Program-made: the position numbers and the translations under genes
Shown: positions 8,069 through 17,020 of the stretch, in pieces
How positions within the stretch are numbered: the first letter of the stretch is position 1
Layout of the letters: each line of letters starts with the position of its first letter
Notes under the pieces: model-generated
Told to the model about the DNA's origin: nothing
Database searches by the model: none
What the model saw: the letters and a program-made list of their open reading frames with translations, nothing else
DNA from: DTU018 sp029550685
Lineage (GTDB): Bacteria > Bacillota > Syntrophomonadia > Syntrophomonadales > Syntrophomonadaceae
NCBI GenBank assembly: GCA_035412805.1
Contig: DAONVO010000024.1
Coordinates: forward strand, 1 to 25,767
DNA: 25,767 nt
Reading direction: 5' to 3'

Positions 8069-8611
8069 CTATGATTCCCCCTTATTTATGGCTGCTATAA
8101 GCTTGATAGCTTCCTTCCCTGCTCGGGTATCCCCCGGGATACTCTCCAGCACTTGCAGAGCTTCCTCCTTGTTCCCCTGTGATAACAGTTGTTTTCCTCT
8201 CTGCAGGCTTAAAGCAGCATGTTTCTCATCTTCAGCCTGGGCAATTTTTTCCTGCATCTTTTTTTCTCTGCCCAAATCGGCCAGTTTGCGGTACTCGTTG
8301 ATAGCCTGGTCATAATGACCTTCGGCAACCAGAGCCCCACCTTCACTTATAATACGCCGCACTTCAATACGTTCCGGCAGTTCTGTCAAAAAATAACCAT
8401 AGGCACCGGTCACGGCCAAGAGCAGCAATGCCGAAAGGCACCACTTAACTCCCCAACGCTGCTGGCGCCGGTTGAATCCCAGCAGCAGTATAAAAGGAAT
8501 GCCCATCATAAAGGTTAGTTTCAGAAACTCTCGCGTGGGCATATAGAGCAAAGCGCCTGCTGCTGCAGCTAAAGCTATTAAGCGAAAAAAAGGATTATGC
8601 CATACCGGCAT
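8069..8611 (-). CDS. Membrane protein with C-terminal TPR-like repeats, unknown function
   Basis: 180 aa. Three hydrophobic segments are visible at about 9-24, 30-46 and 58-75, separated by a basic loop (NRRQQRWGVKW). The rest, 85-180, is polar and helical with two tetratricopeptide-like units: one around LVAEGHYDQAINEYRKLADL, another around QLLSQGNKEEALQVLESI. I do not recognise a named family. It begins two bases after the purD stop with GGGGGAGG upstream, and is followed one base later by the HD gene, so it is part of the operon. A scaffold at the membrane would fit, but this is inference. Confidence 0.8.
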   Translation of the reverse strand: MPVWHNPFFRLIALAAAAGALLYMPTREFLKLTFMMGIPFILLLGFNRRQQRWGVKWCLSALLLLAVTGAYGYFLTELPERIEVRRIISEGGALVAEGHYDQAINEYRKLADLGREKKMQEKIAQAEDEKHAALSLQRGKQLLSQGNKEEALQVLESIPGDTRAGKEAIKLIAAINKGES

Positions 8612-8613
8612 AG

Positions 8614-9900
8614 CTACCTCCCCCTGTTTAACGCACGCCGGCCAATGTCAGTACGATAGTGCATACCGGTAAAATCTACATGTTTTATCTGGGTATAGAC
8701 GGCAGCTAAGGCATTCTCCATAGAGTCCGCCTGGGTTACTAAAGCCATGACTCTGCCCCCACCGGTCACCAGTTGACCATTTTGCAGAGCAGTTCCAGCA
8801 TGGAACACCAAAGTGCTTTCAGCCAGGTTCTCCAAGCCCGTTATCGGATAGCCTTTTTGATAGGTTCCCGGATAGCCCCCGGATGCTAGCACCACACAAA
8901 CACAATAATCCGGGCGAACCTTAATTTCAACTGAACTCAGGTCTCCTCCGGCTGCAGCTTCCAAAAGGGGCAGCAGGTCACCTTCGATAACAGGCATTAT
9001 TACCTGAGTTTCCGGGTCACCGAAACGAGCATTAAACTCCAGGACCTTGGGCCCATTGGGAGTAATCATCAAACCGGCATACAAGACCCCTTGGTAGGGA
9101 CAGTTTTCCTTGGCCATGGCTTGCACTGTAGCTTGCAAAATCTCCCGGTCCACCTGCTCATGGACCGCTTGGGTGTATATGGGAGGATGGGTGTAGGCGC
9201 CCATACCACCGGTATTGGGTCCCAGATCATTGTCAAAAACCCGTTTATGATCTTGAGCGGCTACCAGAAATACCGCCCGGTGGCCGTCAGCCAGGGCAAA
9301 TACACTGACTTCTTCTCCCTGCAGAAATTCTTCCACAACTATACGCCGGCCGGCTTCGCCAAATACTTTTTCCCTCATGATCTCATTCACTGCCTGGCAG
9401 GCTTCCTGGCTGCTGGCGGCAATTATGACTCCCTTGCCGGCGGCTAAACCATCGGCTTTGATAACAACCGGCTGGCCCCGGTCAGTAAAGGAACAGGCAA
9501 AAGCGGCAGCAGCCTCAGGGTCATCAAAAACCTGGTAATCAGCAGTGGGAATATTGTATTTACGCATGAGTTCTTTGCTGAAAACTTTGCTGCCTTCCAA
9601 TTGGGCCGCCTTAGCTGTAGGGCCAAATATTTTCAAATCCTTTTCCTTAAAGGCATCCACTATACCATTCATTAAAGGATCTTCAGGTCCAACTACAGTG
9701 AGATCTATCTTTTCCTGTTGAGCGAAATCCAGTAGCCCTGGCACATCAGAAGCTGCTATGTTAACACACTGTGCCAACTGAGCCATACCCGGATTACCCG
9801 GTGCAGCATAGATTTTGTCCACCTGCGGGCTCTGCGCCAGCTTCCACACCAGAGCATGTTCCCGTCCGCCCTGACCAACTACCAGTACCTTTTTCCCCAT
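8614..9900 (-). CDS. purD: Phosphoribosylamine-glycine ligase (GAR synthetase)
   Basis: PurD joins glycine to phosphoribosylamine with ATP, the second step of purine synthesis. It is an ATP-grasp enzyme of 428 aa, the usual length. Visible features: N-terminal VLVVGQGGREHAL (5-17), the ATP-grasp lysine region VVIKADGLAAGKGV (145-158), GPNTGGMGAY (228-236) and the metal-binding LEFNARFGDPETQ (287-299). AGGAGG precedes the ATG. In the B. subtilis order purD ends the operon; here three more genes and the his block follow without a terminator. Confidence 0.97.
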   Translation of the reverse strand: MGKKVLVVGQGGREHALVWKLAQSPQVDKIYAAPGNPGMAQLAQCVNIAASDVPGLLDFAQQEKIDLTVVGPEDPLMNGIVDAFKEKDLKIFGPTAKAAQLEGSKVFSKELMRKYNIPTADYQVFDDPEAAAAFACSFTDRGQPVVIKADGLAAGKGVIIAASSQEACQAVNEIMREKVFGEAGRRIVVEEFLQGEEVSVFALADGHRAVFLVAAQDHKRVFDNDLGPNTGGMGAYTHPPIYTQAVHEQVDREILQATVQAMAKENCPYQGVLYAGLMITPNGPKVLEFNARFGDPETQVIMPVIEGDLLPLLEAAAGGDLSSVEIKVRPDYCVCVVLASGGYPGTYQKGYPITGLENLAESTLVFHAGTALQNGQLVTGGGRVMALVTQADSMENALAAVYTQIKHVDFTGMHYRTDIGRRALNRGR

Positions 9901-9922
9901 TGTGGCCTCCTGTATTTCTGTA

Positions 9923-11440
9923 TTAGTGCCTGAAATGACGAATTCCAGTAAAGATCATGGCTATACCATTCTGGTTGCAAGCCTCGATACTTTCCTCATC
10001 ACGAACTGATCCACCCGGCTGAATGATAGCTGCAATCCCATATTGGGCTGCCAGTTCTACGGTATCCTTGAAGGGGAAGAAGGCATCCGATGCCATTACC
10101 GCCCCTTGGGCCTCGGGCCCAGCTTGTTCCAGGGCAATACGCGCTGCTCCTACCCGGTTCATCTGTCCAGCTCCTACACCAATTGCAACACCATCTTTAA
10201 CCACCACTATGGCATTGGATTTCACATGTTTAACTACTTTCCAGGCAAAGATCAGATCACCCATCTGTTCGGGTTTAGGTGAGACAGAAGTAACGACCTG
10301 AAGCGACAGTTCCTGAGGATCATTATCCTCATCCTGAACTACGAACCCGCCCTCAACTGTGCGCAGGCGCCAGCCACTATCCTTGGTCAGCGGCAGGCTC
10401 AATACCCGCAGGTTTTTCTTGGCTCTTAAAATTTCCAGGGCTTCGTCTTCATAATCCGGAGCAATAATTACTTCCATAAAAGGTTCCGCCATTTTCCGGG
10501 CGGTATCGGCATCTACCTTCCGGTTCAGGGCAATTATTCCTCCAAAGGCCGAAAGAGAATCCGCGGCAAAAGCTTTGGCAAAGGCTTCTTCAAGATTGTC
10601 AGCCACCGCAACTCCACAGGGATTGGTATGTTTAATAATAGCACAGGCTGGTTGGTCGAATTCACAAACCAGATCCCAGGCTGCCTGGGTGTCCACAATG
10701 TTGTTATAGGAAAGCTCTTTGCCATTCAGTTGCCGGGCATCCGGCAAGCCATGACCCGGTGTGAAAAATCTATAAAAGGCTGCCTGTTGATGAGGATTCT
10801 CACCATAGCGCAGATCATAGACTTTTTCCCCGCCTATCACCACCGTGTCTCCAAATTTTTCCCCGGTGAGGCCGGATAAATAGGCAGATATCATACTGTC
10901 ATATGCAGCTGTGTGGGTGAAGGCTTCACAGGCCAGTTTAAACCTGGTTTCCTGGCTTACACTGCCCGTACTGCGCAGTTCATCCAGTATGGTTTCATAG
11001 CGGGCGGGATTGACTACGATAACTACATACTTGTGATTCTTGGCTGCTGCCCGCACCATAGCCGGCCCGCCGATATCTATGTTTTCTATAGCTTCTTCCA
11101 GGGTAACTCCTGGCCGAGCTACAGTTTCGCGAAACGGGTAAAGGTTGACAGCCACAATGTCTATGGGAGTGATCTGGTTGGCTTCCAATTGGGCCATATG
11201 TTCCGGAGTACGGCAAGCTAAAATGCCTCCGTGAATTTTGGGGTGCAAGGTCTTGACCCGGCCGTCCAAGATTTCAGGGAATCCGGTAATATCAGAGACT
11301 TTACGCACTGGTATGCCCGCGTCTTTAATAGTCTGGTAGGTTCCGCCGGTGGAAATGATCTCATAGCCCAAATCAGCCAGCCCCCGGCTAAACTCTACCA
11401 CTCCTTCTTTATTGGATACGCTGATTAATGCACGTTTCAT
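9923..11440 (-). CDS. purH: Bifunctional AICAR transformylase / IMP cyclohydrolase
   Basis: PurH performs the final two steps to IMP. Residues 1 to about 115 are the MGS-like cyclohydrolase domain (TGGTYQTIKDAGI, VKTLHPKIHGG). The rest is the AICAR formyltransferase, with RYGENPHQ (211-218) and the catalytic K270-H271 in IIKHTNPCG. At 505 aa it is full length. The AICAR made by HisH/HisF enters purine synthesis here, which links the two halves of the cluster. AAGGAGG lies eight bases before the ATG. A 263-bp gap with repeats separates it from purN; I see no convincing separate promoter there. Confidence 0.97.
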   Translation of the reverse strand: MKRALISVSNKEGVVEFSRGLADLGYEIISTGGTYQTIKDAGIPVRKVSDITGFPEILDGRVKTLHPKIHGGILACRTPEHMAQLEANQITPIDIVAVNLYPFRETVARPGVTLEEAIENIDIGGPAMVRAAAKNHKYVVIVVNPARYETILDELRSTGSVSQETRFKLACEAFTHTAAYDSMISAYLSGLTGEKFGDTVVIGGEKVYDLRYGENPHQQAAFYRFFTPGHGLPDARQLNGKELSYNNIVDTQAAWDLVCEFDQPACAIIKHTNPCGVAVADNLEEAFAKAFAADSLSAFGGIIALNRKVDADTARKMAEPFMEVIIAPDYEDEALEILRAKKNLRVLSLPLTKDSGWRLRTVEGGFVVQDEDNDPQELSLQVVTSVSPKPEQMGDLIFAWKVVKHVKSNAIVVVKDGVAIGVGAGQMNRVGAARIALEQAGPEAQGAVMASDAFFPFKDTVELAAQYGIAAIIQPGGSVRDEESIEACNQNGIAMIFTGIRHFRH

Positions 11441-11501
11441 ATGTATTACCTCCTTGGCCTGTTAAAACTCCTTATCAAATCAAGTGTTGTGAAAACGCCT
11501 T

Positions 11502-11660
11502 TCTCCTTATGTGTCATCGCGAGGAGCGAAGCGACGTAGCGATCTCGTACGAGGGTCACAGGAAAGTTAAATGAGATTGCCACGCCCCTTCGGGGCTCGC
11601 AACCTTAGTGGTACCCCGGCAGGGGTGCATCGGGAGTACCCGAAGGGTGCAATGACACGA
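11502..11660. repeat. Palindromic repeat element in the purN-purH gap
   Basis: The gap holds a compact element with inverted ends: GTGTCATCGC at 11511-11520 faces GCAATGACAC at 11649-11658. Inside are the GGAGCGAAGCGACG core at 11523-11536, CACGCCCCTTCGGGGCTCGCAACC at 11581-11604 in two halves, and a hairpin-rich GTACCCCGGCAGGGGTGCA segment matching 18150-18165. The flank TGTGAAAACGCC at 11489-11500 also recurs near 25641-25652. The gap contains no gene. The insertion did not disrupt purN or purH. Confidence 0.75.
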
Positions 11661-11703
11661 AAGATGACTTTTCATTCGTCGTGGCCTGCGCCGCAGGTGA
11701 AAT

Positions 11704-12333
11704 TTATGTTCTAACAATTACGCGGCGGCCATCAAGGTATAGTTTACCTTCGGCCATTAGCTGCAGAGACTGCCAGTAAACCTGGTGTTCCTGTTCCAGA
11801 ATCCGGGTACTTAAACTGTCCTCGTCATCATAGTCATAAACCGGAACCACTCTTTGCATAATAATCGGCCCGGTATCCATGCCTTCATCAACTAAATGAA
11901 CGGTACAGCCGCTAAACTTAACTCCATATTCCAGAGCCTGGCGCTGAGCGTTAAGACCGGGAAAAGCCGGCAGCAGAGCTGGATGGATATTGACAATGCA
12001 GTGACGAAACTCTTCCAGCATTACTTTTCCCACTAATCGCATATACCCGGCTAGAGCCACCACCTCCACCTGGTGCTGGCGCAGCAGGCTGACCAGTTCT
12101 GTTTCGTAAGCAGAACGGCTGCTATAGGCGCTCGGGTCCAAATAATAAGCCGGGATTTTACGCTGACGGGCCTTCTGCAAAGCCAGTGACTCAGCTTTGT
12201 CGCTGACCAGTACTTTTATATCTGCATTCAGGCGGCCGTCCTGGGTGGCTGTATATATAGCATCAAAATTGCTGCCTCGCCCTGATGCCAGAACAGCTAG
12301 CTTTAATCGGCCGGCAGGATGAATCTGGATCAT
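11704..12333 (-). CDS. purN: Phosphoribosylglycinamide formyltransferase (folate-dependent)
   Basis: PurN transfers a formyl group from 10-formyl-THF to GAR. 209 aa, standard length. The catalytic triad is N115 and H117 in IVNIHPALLPAFPG and D153 in VDEGMDTGPI; the phosphate-binding LASGRGSNF lies at 15-23. The ATG overlaps the purM stop by 4 bases, with GAAGGAG upstream. The last residues precede a repeat-filled gap before purH. Confidence 0.96.
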   Translation of the reverse strand: MIQIHPAGRLKLAVLASGRGSNFDAIYTATQDGRLNADIKVLVSDKAESLALQKARQRKIPAYYLDPSAYSSRSAYETELVSLLRQHQVEVVALAGYMRLVGKVMLEEFRHCIVNIHPALLPAFPGLNAQRQALEYGVKFSGCTVHLVDEGMDTGPIIMQRVVPVYDYDDEDSLSTRILEQEHQVYWQSLQLMAEGKLYLDGRRVIVRT

Positions 12334-13367
12334 TTGATCACAACTCCTTCATCTTGCTGGCATACTCTTCCTATTACTATAGGTTTTTCTCCTTCATCAC
12401 GCAAGCACTTTAACGCGTTATCCAAATAATGCGATGAAGTGATTAGTATAAATCCAATACCCATATTAAAGGTGCGATACATTTCCTGCTTTTCAACGTT
12501 GCCGGCACTGGCTATTAAGTCGAATACGGGTAAAACCGGTATGGCAGCAGAATCGATCTGGGCTCCCAGACCGGAGGGCAAACTGCGTTGCAGGTTCTCA
12601 ACTATTCCTCCACCGGTAATATGGGCCATAGCTTTAATCTCGATATGCTCCAGCAGTTTTAGAATAGGCTTTACATAAATACGTGTGGGAGTCAGCAATT
12701 CTTCACCCAGGGTTTTCCCCAGTTCCTCGACATGCTGATCCAACTTTAAACCAGCCCGCTCCAGAAGGACTTTGCGCACCAGCGAATAGCCGTTGGAGTG
12801 AACTCCCGATGAAGGCAGGCCAATTAAAAGATCACCTTTGGCTACATTTTCTCCGGTCAGCAGGCGGGACCGTTCCACTACGCCAACAGTAAAGCCCGCC
12901 AGGTCATATTCGTCTTCAGCATAAAAACCTGGCATTTCAGCAGTTTCTCCTCCGATCAGTGAACAACCGGCTTGCAAGCACCCCTGGCTTATTCCCTGCA
13001 CCAGCTGTTCCACCAACTGCGGTTGTAATTTTCCCACCGCAATGTAATCCAGAAATAAAAGGGGTTCAGCACCATGTACCAGAATATCGTTTACACACAT
13101 GGCTACCAGATCAATACCCACCGTATTGTGAATATCCATCATCTGGGCAATTTTCAGCTTGGTCCCCACTCCATCAGTTCCTGATACCAGTACAGGATTG
13201 GGATAACGGCTGGTATCCAGAGCAAAAAAGCCGCCAAAGCTGCCAATCCCAGATAACACTTCCGGACGACGAGTTTTATCGGTCCATTTCTTGATCAGTT
13301 CCACCGAGCGATTAGCCGCATCAATGTCCACTCCTGCCTGTTTATAATCCAGGCCATCCTTGCTCAT
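12330..13367 (-). CDS. purM: Phosphoribosylformylglycinamidine cyclo-ligase (AIR synthetase)
   Basis: PurM closes the imidazole ring, FGAM to AIR, using ATP. It shares its fold with PurL. 345 aa from the chosen start. Signature segments are VSGTDGVGTKLKIA (61-74), DLVAMCVNDILVHGAEPL (about 86-103) and IGGETAEMPGFY (138-149). Two ATGs are adjacent; the second (13367) is six bases from AAGGAGG and gives MSKDGLDYKQ, the first only three bases, so I use the second. purN follows with an ATGA overlap. Confidence 0.96.
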   Translation of the reverse strand: MSKDGLDYKQAGVDIDAANRSVELIKKWTDKTRRPEVLSGIGSFGGFFALDTSRYPNPVLVSGTDGVGTKLKIAQMMDIHNTVGIDLVAMCVNDILVHGAEPLLFLDYIAVGKLQPQLVEQLVQGISQGCLQAGCSLIGGETAEMPGFYAEDEYDLAGFTVGVVERSRLLTGENVAKGDLLIGLPSSGVHSNGYSLVRKVLLERAGLKLDQHVEELGKTLGEELLTPTRIYVKPILKLLEHIEIKAMAHITGGGIVENLQRSLPSGLGAQIDSAAIPVLPVFDLIASAGNVEKQEMYRTFNMGIGFILITSSHYLDNALKCLRDEGEKPIVIGRVCQQDEGVVIK

Positions 13368-13413
13368 CATATACCTCCTTTGACTCCTAGATCGGCTTTA
13401 GCAGTTATAGTTT

Positions 13414-13440
13414 AAAGGCCGGCCCTAAAGGCCAGCCTTT
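13414..13440. other. Intergenic hairpin between purF and purM
   Basis: An 11-bp stem, AAAGGCCGGCC at 13414-13424 against GGCCAGCCTTT at 13430-13440 (one G-T wobble in the RNA), with a 5-base loop. It begins at the purF stop codon and lies inside the 72-bp purF-purM gap. The minus-strand sequence after it is AAACTATAAC, with no T-run, so it is not a standard terminator. It may set mRNA stability or relative expression of the purE-F and purM-D halves. Confidence 0.55.
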
Positions 13441-14834
13441 TATTCTTCATAAGGCACCGGATAACACCCATTGAAGCAGGCAGCGCAAAAACAGGGCTCA
13501 CTCTGTTTTAAGGCCTGCAGCATGCCGTCCATACTGATATAGTGCAGGCTGTCGGCACCGATAAACTCCTTAATTTCATGGGGCTCCATAGTGCTGGCTA
13601 TTAGCTCTTCCCGGCGAGAAGTATCAATTCCATAATAACATGGGTATTTGGTAGGTGGTGAGGCCACCGCCATATGCACCTCGGTAGCGCCAGCCAGGCG
13701 CAGCATTTGGATGATTTGCTTGCTGGTGGTTCCCCGCACAATGGAATCATCCACCATTACAATGCGTTTGCCCTGCACAATTTCGGCAATGGCGTTCAAC
13801 TTTAGTCTTACCCCTAATTCCCGCATCTTTTGAGTGGGCTGGATAAAAGTTCGTCCCACATAACGGTTTTTCATAAGTCCTTCTTCAAAAGGAATCCCTG
13901 CTTCCTCGGCAAAGCCGAGGGCTGCTGCAGTGCCCGAATCAGGAACTGAAATTACCAAATCAACCTCCAAGTCCTTACATTCTTTAGCCAGCTGCCGGCC
14001 CATCTCCCGACGGCTGCGATATACATTGATGCCGTCTATAGTACTGTCAGGCCGGGCAAAATAAATATATTCGAAAATACAATGGGCTCGGCCGGGAGAA
14101 TTAACCACCTGCTGGGACTTCAACCCATCTTTATTGATAACTACAATTTCACCGGGGCTAACATCGCGTATCAGCTCCGCCCCTATAGTTTGCAGAGCAG
14201 ATGATTCGGAAGCCAGTACGTAATTGCCGTTCAGTTCACCCAGGCACAGCGGCCTTATTCCCAGGGGATCCCTTACTCCCACCAGGGTATCCTCGGTCAT
14301 AATTACCAGGGCAAAGGCACCTTTCAGGTCAATCATACATTTAGCCAGGGCGTCCTCCATCTTGTCCTGGGAGTAGCGGGCTAAAAGATTAGCTATTATT
14401 TCCGTATCAGTGGTGGTCTGAAATATGGAACCATAGGTGGCCAATCTTCGTCTCATCACAGCATTATTGGTTAGGTTGCCATTATGGGCCAACGCTACTG
14501 TGCCCTGCAAATAGTGAAATACCAAAGGCTGGGCATTGACCAATCCGCTCTCTCCGGTGGTAGAATACCGCACATGGCCAATAGCAATATGACCTTTCAT
14601 ATTATCGATCTGTTCAGGTGTAAAAACATCAGATACCAGGCCCACGCCCTTATGAAGCTGAATACTCCGACCATCGGAGACGGCAATACCCGCGCTCTCC
14701 TGGCCGCGGTGCTGCAGGGCATAAAGACCGTAAAATGTTGAGCGGGCTGCATCGGTCATATTATCCGGGTTGTTGATAAATATGCCGAATACCCCGCATT
14801 CCTCTTTGAATTTATCCATTACTTCATAATACAT
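13440..14834 (-). CDS. purF: Amidophosphoribosyltransferase (glutamine PRPP amidotransferase)
   Basis: PurF makes phosphoribosylamine from PRPP and glutamine, the committed purine step. From the start at 14834 it is 464 aa. A 12-residue leader precedes the nucleophile C13 in EECGVFG, so self-cleavage as in B. subtilis is expected. The PRPP loop IVMVDDSIVRGTTS is at 358-371. Cysteines at 252, 399, 450 and 453 (CAAC) match the 4Fe-4S ligand pattern of the B. subtilis type, making the enzyme probably oxygen-labile. The ATG lies seven bases after GGGGGGAGG; an in-frame TTG upstream lies inside that site and is rejected. It overlaps purL by 16 bases. Confidence 0.96.
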   Translation of the reverse strand: MYYEVMDKFKEECGVFGIFINNPDNMTDAARSTFYGLYALQHRGQESAGIAVSDGRSIQLHKGVGLVSDVFTPEQIDNMKGHIAIGHVRYSTTGESGLVNAQPLVFHYLQGTVALAHNGNLTNNAVMRRRLATYGSIFQTTTDTEIIANLLARYSQDKMEDALAKCMIDLKGAFALVIMTEDTLVGVRDPLGIRPLCLGELNGNYVLASESSALQTIGAELIRDVSPGEIVVINKDGLKSQQVVNSPGRAHCIFEYIYFARPDSTIDGINVYRSRREMGRQLAKECKDLEVDLVISVPDSGTAAALGFAEEAGIPFEEGLMKNRYVGRTFIQPTQKMRELGVRLKLNAIAEIVQGKRIVMVDDSIVRGTTSKQIIQMLRLAGATEVHMAVASPPTKYPCYYGIDTSRREELIASTMEPHEIKEFIGADSLHYISMDGMLQALKQSEPCFCAACFNGCYPVPYEE

Positions 14835-17020
14835 GCCAGTACCTCCCCCCAAGTATGAGCTGCTTGCTCCAGGTCTAAGTCAATTAACATATGATCACTC
14901 CTACCAATCACCAAGCGCCTGCCTCCAACTCGTCCCAAAACCGTCAAAGGTAGCTGGTACTGGGATGCAATACTCTTAACTGTATCAAGATTTTTCGCTG
15001 CCAGGCTTACTGCTACCCGAGTAGGAGCCTCGGAAAACAATATCTGAGCAGCCTGATCAGACGTGCCGGGCAGGTCCACGGTGAATCCCAGCCGGCCTTT
15101 GATAGCTGATTCAGCCAGGGTGACGGCCAAGCCGCCTTCGGATATGTCATGGGCTGACTTAATCAGCCTTCGTCTACATAATTCCAAAAGCAGTTCTATT
15201 AATTGGATCTCTTCCTGCAAATCCGGGTCAGGTACCTCTCCGGCTTCGATGCCGTGACAAACTGCCAGGTACTCGGATCCTCCCAGTTCGGTTCTCACCC
15301 TGCCCAGAAGTACTATAATATCACCCTCATCCTTGAAGGACATGGTACAGCGTTGGCTTATATCCTGCAGCAATCCCACCATACCTACCACCGGCGTAGG
15401 CAATACTCCCACTGATTTACTTTCATTGTAAAGACTAACATTACCGCTTACTACGGGAGTGTTAAGTGCCCGGGCGGCATCGGCCATCCCCCGGATAGCA
15501 TTCTGCATCTGCCAGTATATATAGGGTTTTTCCGGGTTGCCAAAGTTGAGGCAGTTGGTTAATGCCAGGGGACGGGCTCCGCAGCAAGCCAGGTTGCGAG
15601 CTGCTTCGCACACGGCCAGCTTCCCGCCCCGGTAAGGGTCAAGGTACACCATGCGGCTGTTGCAGTCAGTGGTCAGGGCTACTCCTTTAATAGTATCTTT
15701 AATTCTCAGAACCGCTGCATCTCCATCACCCGGCACTATAGCGGTATTAGTCATTACCTGATAATCATACTGGCGATAAACCCACTTCTTGCTGGCAATA
15801 TTAGGCGATGCCAGTAATTTAAGCAAAGCTTCCTGCGGGTCATAACCCGGCAAAGTGTTAATATCATAGGCTTGAAGTTCTTTATAATAAGGAGGTTCGA
15901 TACCTTGCCGGACATATACCGGGCAGCCTTCAGTAAGGGCTGCCACCGGAACTTCCCCGACCAAAACCTCTCCTTCATAAACCTTAAACAAGCCATCACC
16001 GGTTACTTTTCCTATAACAACTGCATCCAAACCCCATTTATCAAATATCTCAGCAATACGATCTTCTTTACCTGAACGGGGAACGATCAGCATCCGCTCC
16101 TGGGATTCGGACAGCATGATCTCATAGGGGGTCATACCTTCTTCCCGGCGAGGTACTTTGGAAACATCCACCATTACTCCTAAGCCTTTTTTGCTGGCGG
16201 TTTCCGCTATAGAACTGGTCAGCCCGGCTGCACCCAAATCCTGCATACCTGCTACCAGGTCTTCTTGAATTAACTCGAGACAAGCTTCAATCAGCAGCTT
16301 CTCCATAAAAGGATCTCCTACCTGCACCGAAGGTCGCTTTTCCGCAGAACTTTCGGATAATTCCTCGGAGGCAAAGGTGGCTCCATGAATACCATCCCGT
16401 CCGGTTTTAGCCCCCACCAGCATTATGGGACTTCCTACTTCCTCAACTACCGCCAGGGCAATTTCATCCTGATTTACCAAGCCTACACACATGGCGTTAA
16501 CCAGCGGATTCTCCTGGTAGGAAGAGTGGAAATATACTTCCCCGCCCACCGTCGGAATTCCCAGGCAGTTACCATATCCAGCAATTCCCGCTACTACTCC
16601 TCTAAACAACTGCCGTACCCGGGGATCCTGTAAATCACCAAAACGCAGGGAATTCAGCAAGGCAATGGGGCGTGCTCCCATAGTAAAAATGTCGCGCACA
16701 ATCCCTCCCACACCGGTAGCTGCTCCTTGATAGGGTTCAATAGCACAGGGATGGTTATGGCTCTCAATTTTAAACACCAGGGCTTGGTTATCGCCAATAT
16801 CTACTACACCGGCGTTTTCCCCCGGTCCCTGGATAACCTGGGGACCTTCCGTGGGAAAGTTTTTCAGCAGGGGCCGGGAATTTTTGTAACCGCAGTGCTC
16901 GGACCACATAACTGCAAACATCCCGGTTTCCAAATAATTGGGCTCCCGGCCTAAAATGGTTTTAATCTGCTGGTATTCCTCATCCAGCAGTCCCATCTGG
17001 CGATAAGTTAGTTCCTTCAT
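14819..17020 (-). CDS. purL: Phosphoribosylformylglycinamidine synthase, small-type PurL subunit
   Basis: PurL is the synthetase subunit that makes FGAM from FGAR with ATP and ammonia supplied by PurQ. At 733 aa it is the small form, which works with PurS and PurQ; both are encoded directly upstream. Motifs: WSEHCGYKNS (39-48) with its histidine, KIESHNHPC (84-92), QGAATGVGGIVRD (98-110) and a C-terminal half repeating the AIRS fold (LTTDCNSR, AHDISEGGLAV). The ATG at 17020 overlaps the purQ stop (ATGA); an upstream non-ATG extension of 8 residues would lie in purQ and is unlikely. Confidence 0.96.
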   Translation of the reverse strand: MKELTYRQMGLLDEEYQQIKTILGREPNYLETGMFAVMWSEHCGYKNSRPLLKNFPTEGPQVIQGPGENAGVVDIGDNQALVFKIESHNHPCAIEPYQGAATGVGGIVRDIFTMGARPIALLNSLRFGDLQDPRVRQLFRGVVAGIAGYGNCLGIPTVGGEVYFHSSYQENPLVNAMCVGLVNQDEIALAVVEEVGSPIMLVGAKTGRDGIHGATFASEELSESSAEKRPSVQVGDPFMEKLLIEACLELIQEDLVAGMQDLGAAGLTSSIAETASKKGLGVMVDVSKVPRREEGMTPYEIMLSESQERMLIVPRSGKEDRIAEIFDKWGLDAVVIGKVTGDGLFKVYEGEVLVGEVPVAALTEGCPVYVRQGIEPPYYKELQAYDINTLPGYDPQEALLKLLASPNIASKKWVYRQYDYQVMTNTAIVPGDGDAAVLRIKDTIKGVALTTDCNSRMVYLDPYRGGKLAVCEAARNLACCGARPLALTNCLNFGNPEKPYIYWQMQNAIRGMADAARALNTPVVSGNVSLYNESKSVGVLPTPVVGMVGLLQDISQRCTMSFKDEGDIIVLLGRVRTELGGSEYLAVCHGIEAGEVPDPDLQEEIQLIELLLELCRRRLIKSAHDISEGGLAVTLAESAIKGRLGFTVDLPGTSDQAAQILFSEAPTRVAVSLAAKNLDTVKSIASQYQLPLTVLGRVGGRRLVIGRSDHMLIDLDLEQAAHTWGEVLACIMK

